Below, piece by piece: positions 62,470 to 64,000 of a stretch of DNA of 64,000 nucleotides (position 1 is its first letter; every line of letters begins with the position of its first letter). Source of the stretch: Roseofilum reptotaenium CS-1145 (GTDB taxonomy: Bacteria; Cyanobacteriota; Cyanobacteriia; Cyanobacteriales; Desertifilaceae); the NCBI RefSeq assembly GCF_028330985.1, contig NZ_JAQMUE010000072.1:1-64000 (forward strand), read 5' to 3'. The notes below the pieces were generated by a model. The model worked only from the letters and a program-made list of their open reading frames with translations. It was not told the origin of the DNA and did no database searches. A program made the position numbers and the translations under genes.

Positions 62470-63000
62470 TTAGGTTTGGGGAGAGGTGATGGGAAAGTTA
62501 GGTAAATCAATGCGAGACGGGTTACGGGTTCTCATGGCTAACCGATAACTGACGCTTTGTAATTCAGCATGGAGTTGCCTATTTTCCCGTTGCAGGAGGG
62601 AAACCTTTTCCCGGATGGGTTCCATGCGTTCGGCAAATTTTTGCCGATAGAGATGGGGAAGTTCTTGTACGACTTGTTCGAGCATTCCAGAGCGATCGCT
62701 TAATTCTTGCACGGACTGGCGCAGTTGATAAATCTCACCATCTCGCTCTTGAATTTGTTCTTGATAAAACTGTACTTGCTCTTCCACCTTTTGCAGTTGC
62801 TCTTGTAGCGATCGCAAATTTTCGGTTTGATCTGCTGACCCAGTTTGAGCCGGGATAAATGAGGCGTTTCCTTTCACTAAGCGAAACAGTTCTTGAGACA
62901 ACTGTTGTACCAATTGATCTCTTAAGGTTAACTCTTCCTGCAAGCGCGTCATTTCGGCTTGAAATTCCTGAATAGCTTCCGAGTCAGAAGAATGGGTCAT
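62470..63000 (-). CDS. long coiled-coil protein (176 aa)
   Basis: Almost entirely heptads: EAIQEFQAEMTRLQEELTLR, EQLQKVEEQVQFYQEQIQER, QKFAERMEPIREKVSLLQRE. No membrane or catalytic motif. It starts at ATG 62998-63000, 48 bp after the stop of the NblS-like kinase gene on the same strand. A structural or scaffold partner of a signalling protein is the simplest reading, not proven. Confidence 0.7.
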   Translation of the reverse strand: MTHSSDSEAIQEFQAEMTRLQEELTLRDQLVQQLSQELFRLVKGNASFIPAQTGSADQTENLRSLQEQLQKVEEQVQFYQEQIQERDGEIYQLRQSVQELSDRSGMLEQVVQELPHLYRQKFAERMEPIREKVSLLQRENRQLHAELQSVSYRLAMRTRNPSRIDLPNFPITSPQT

Positions 63001-63048
63001 GTTTTTAGGTCTCCTTTGGGTAATGGGGAATAGGGAATGGAAAATAGG

Positions 63049-64000
63049 TTAGGTATTGATGGGAGATCCTCCATATACAGGTTCCAAGGAACTGACCGGT
63101 TCCGGCTCGATCGCCTCCTCATACAAGGCTAGATCGAACCAAAAGGTTGTACCGACTCCCACTTCACTGACCAATTGTACACAACTATTATGTTTGTCAA
63201 TAATATTGCGAACAATAGATAATCCAAGTCCCGTTCCTTCCAACGTATGCACCCGGTTTTCCACTCGATAGAACCGGTCAAAAATAGCAGCTTGATCTTC
63301 CGTGTCAATGCCGATTCCCGTATCAGATATTTCAATACGGACAACGTTCTGATTGCTCTGAGGACAATAGGCACGAATCATAACTTTACCTTGGGACTCT
63401 GTAAATTTAAGAGAATTTCCCACTAGATTCGTGAGGACTTGGAGGAGTAAATCATAATGGCCCCAAATTTTAGGTAAATCGGCTTCAATTTCTTGTCCGA
63501 GTTCAATCCCTTTATCTTTGGCATTGAGTTGATACGTGCGTAGGGTTTGCTCAATCAGTTGTCCCACATAAACTGCATCCAAATGATAAGTGCGGCTCGA
63601 TTCTAGGCGAGATAAATCTAAGACATCATTGACCAACCGGGTGAGGCGATCGGTTTCATGATTGGCGGTTTCCAGAAAATCTCGCCGTTCCACATCACTC
63701 AATTCTTCTCCATATTCATAAAGGGTTTCGATAAATCCTTTAATATTAAATAATGGTGTTCTCAGTTCATGGGAAACATTACTAATAAATTGGCTTTTTG
63801 CTTCATTGAGTTCTACTTCGCGGGTAATATCTTGAACGGTTATAGCAATCCCTTTCAAGTTGCCAATATTTGCATTTTCTAAATTCGGTTTAATATGATG
63901 CTCATACAAGACACATTCTTGGGCTAGGGGGCGTTCTGGAACCACACAAGTGTCATTCGCATCGTGTAAGCAGTCTTGACATAGGGCATTTTCTCCCGTG
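63049..64000 (-). CDS. nblS: NblS/Hik33-like sensor histidine kinase, 3' part
   Basis: The gene runs off the right edge; only the C-terminal ~317 residues are visible. A PAS-linked segment (GENALCQDCLHDANDTCVVP, then ECVLYEHHIKPN) leads to the kinase: SHELRTPLFNIKGFIETL (phospho-His), the N-box VLTNLVGNSLKFTES, DTGIGIDTEDQAAIFDRFYR, and EGTGLGLSIVRNIIDKHN. The segment FNIKGFIETLYEYGEELS is typical of NblS/Hik33, a conserved cyanobacterial stress-light sensor. The ATG-type start near 63945 is internal, not the real start. Confidence 0.85.
   Translation of the reverse strand, partial: TGENALCQDCLHDANDTCVVPERPLAQECVLYEHHIKPNLENANIGNLKGIAITVQDITREVELNEAKSQFISNVSHELRTPLFNIKGFIETLYEYGEELSDVERRDFLETANHETDRLTRLVNDVLDLSRLESSRTYHLDAVYVGQLIEQTLRTYQLNAKDKGIELGQEIEADLPKIWGHYDLLLQVLTNLVGNSLKFTESQGKVMIRAYCPQSNQNVVRIEISDTGIGIDTEDQAAIFDRFYRVENRVHTLEGTGLGLSIVRNIIDKHNSCVQLVSEVGVGTTFWFDLALYEEAIEPEPVSSLEPVYGGSPINT

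Overview
The window is chromosomal DNA of a cyanobacterium, most likely a filamentous, non-model one. The signs are very frequent GCGATCGC (HIP1) octamers, cyanobacterial proteins (NblS-type sensor kinase, Psb27, a PlmA-type GntR regulator, a GUN4-domain protein, tandem AMIN amidases), heptameric short repeats of the CCCTATT/TTGCCTA type, and mostly moderate GC with short intergenic gaps. No rRNA, tRNA, CRISPR array, prophage or intact transposase was found.

Layout. 1-6.8 kb: cysteinyl-tRNA synthetase, an AI-2E-type permease, a VanY-like peptidase, an M41-like zinc protease, a flavin-binding PNPOx-like protein, serine acetyltransferase and a 52-aa membrane peptide. 6.8-11.3 kb: a partner-switching cluster (RsbW-like kinase, receiver-PP2C phosphatase, STAS protein), a GT28-like glycosyltransferase piece and a STAS domain fused to a polyprenyl-phosphate sugar transferase. 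A ~390-bp IS200/IS605-like non-autonomous element sits inside this cluster. 11.3-19.5 kb: recR (apparent ACG start), a coiled-coil response regulator, lipA, a GxxExxY gene inside inverted repeats, moaD-like, yebC, a HAD phosphatase, a Nudix-like protein, purN and a histidine-kinase-like protein lacking its phospho-histidine. 19.6-31 kb: SGNH hydrolase plus Ser/Thr kinase, an MCP-like membrane sensor, a repeat-rich gap with a 58-aa gene, a large secreted metalloprotease, a GH116 glucosidase and a GUN4-domain protein. 31-38.5 kb: a degenerate GIY-YIG protein, three tandem site-2-protease paralogues with copied promoters, a decayed DUF29 gene and a remnant-rich stretch. 38.5-50 kb: murI with two AMIN amidases, a CPA2 antiporter, a nitrilase-family hydrolase, an FHA-PrsW fusion, peptide deformylase and plmA. 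50-58 kb: a PAS/GAF/GGDEF/EAL protein, then pstS-pstC-pstA-pstB with a candidate Pho box, then psb27. 58-64 kb: an adenosine-deaminase-like protein, murA, a DedA protein, an orphan STAS protein, two unknown genes and the 3' part of an nblS-like kinase running off the window.

How the genes fit together. Several housekeeping themes recur: cell wall (murA, murI, two amidases, VanY-like), sulfur and translation (cysS, cysE, def), phosphate uptake (pst) and photosystem repair (psb27). The accessory interest lies in signalling: partner switching that appears wired to a sugar transferase by domain fusion, a pseudo-kinase, an FHA-controlled intramembrane protease, and the site-2-protease triplication. 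Two small mobile-like elements, one with IS200/IS605-type ends and one a GxxExxY gene in inverted repeats, are the best candidates for poorly described biology.
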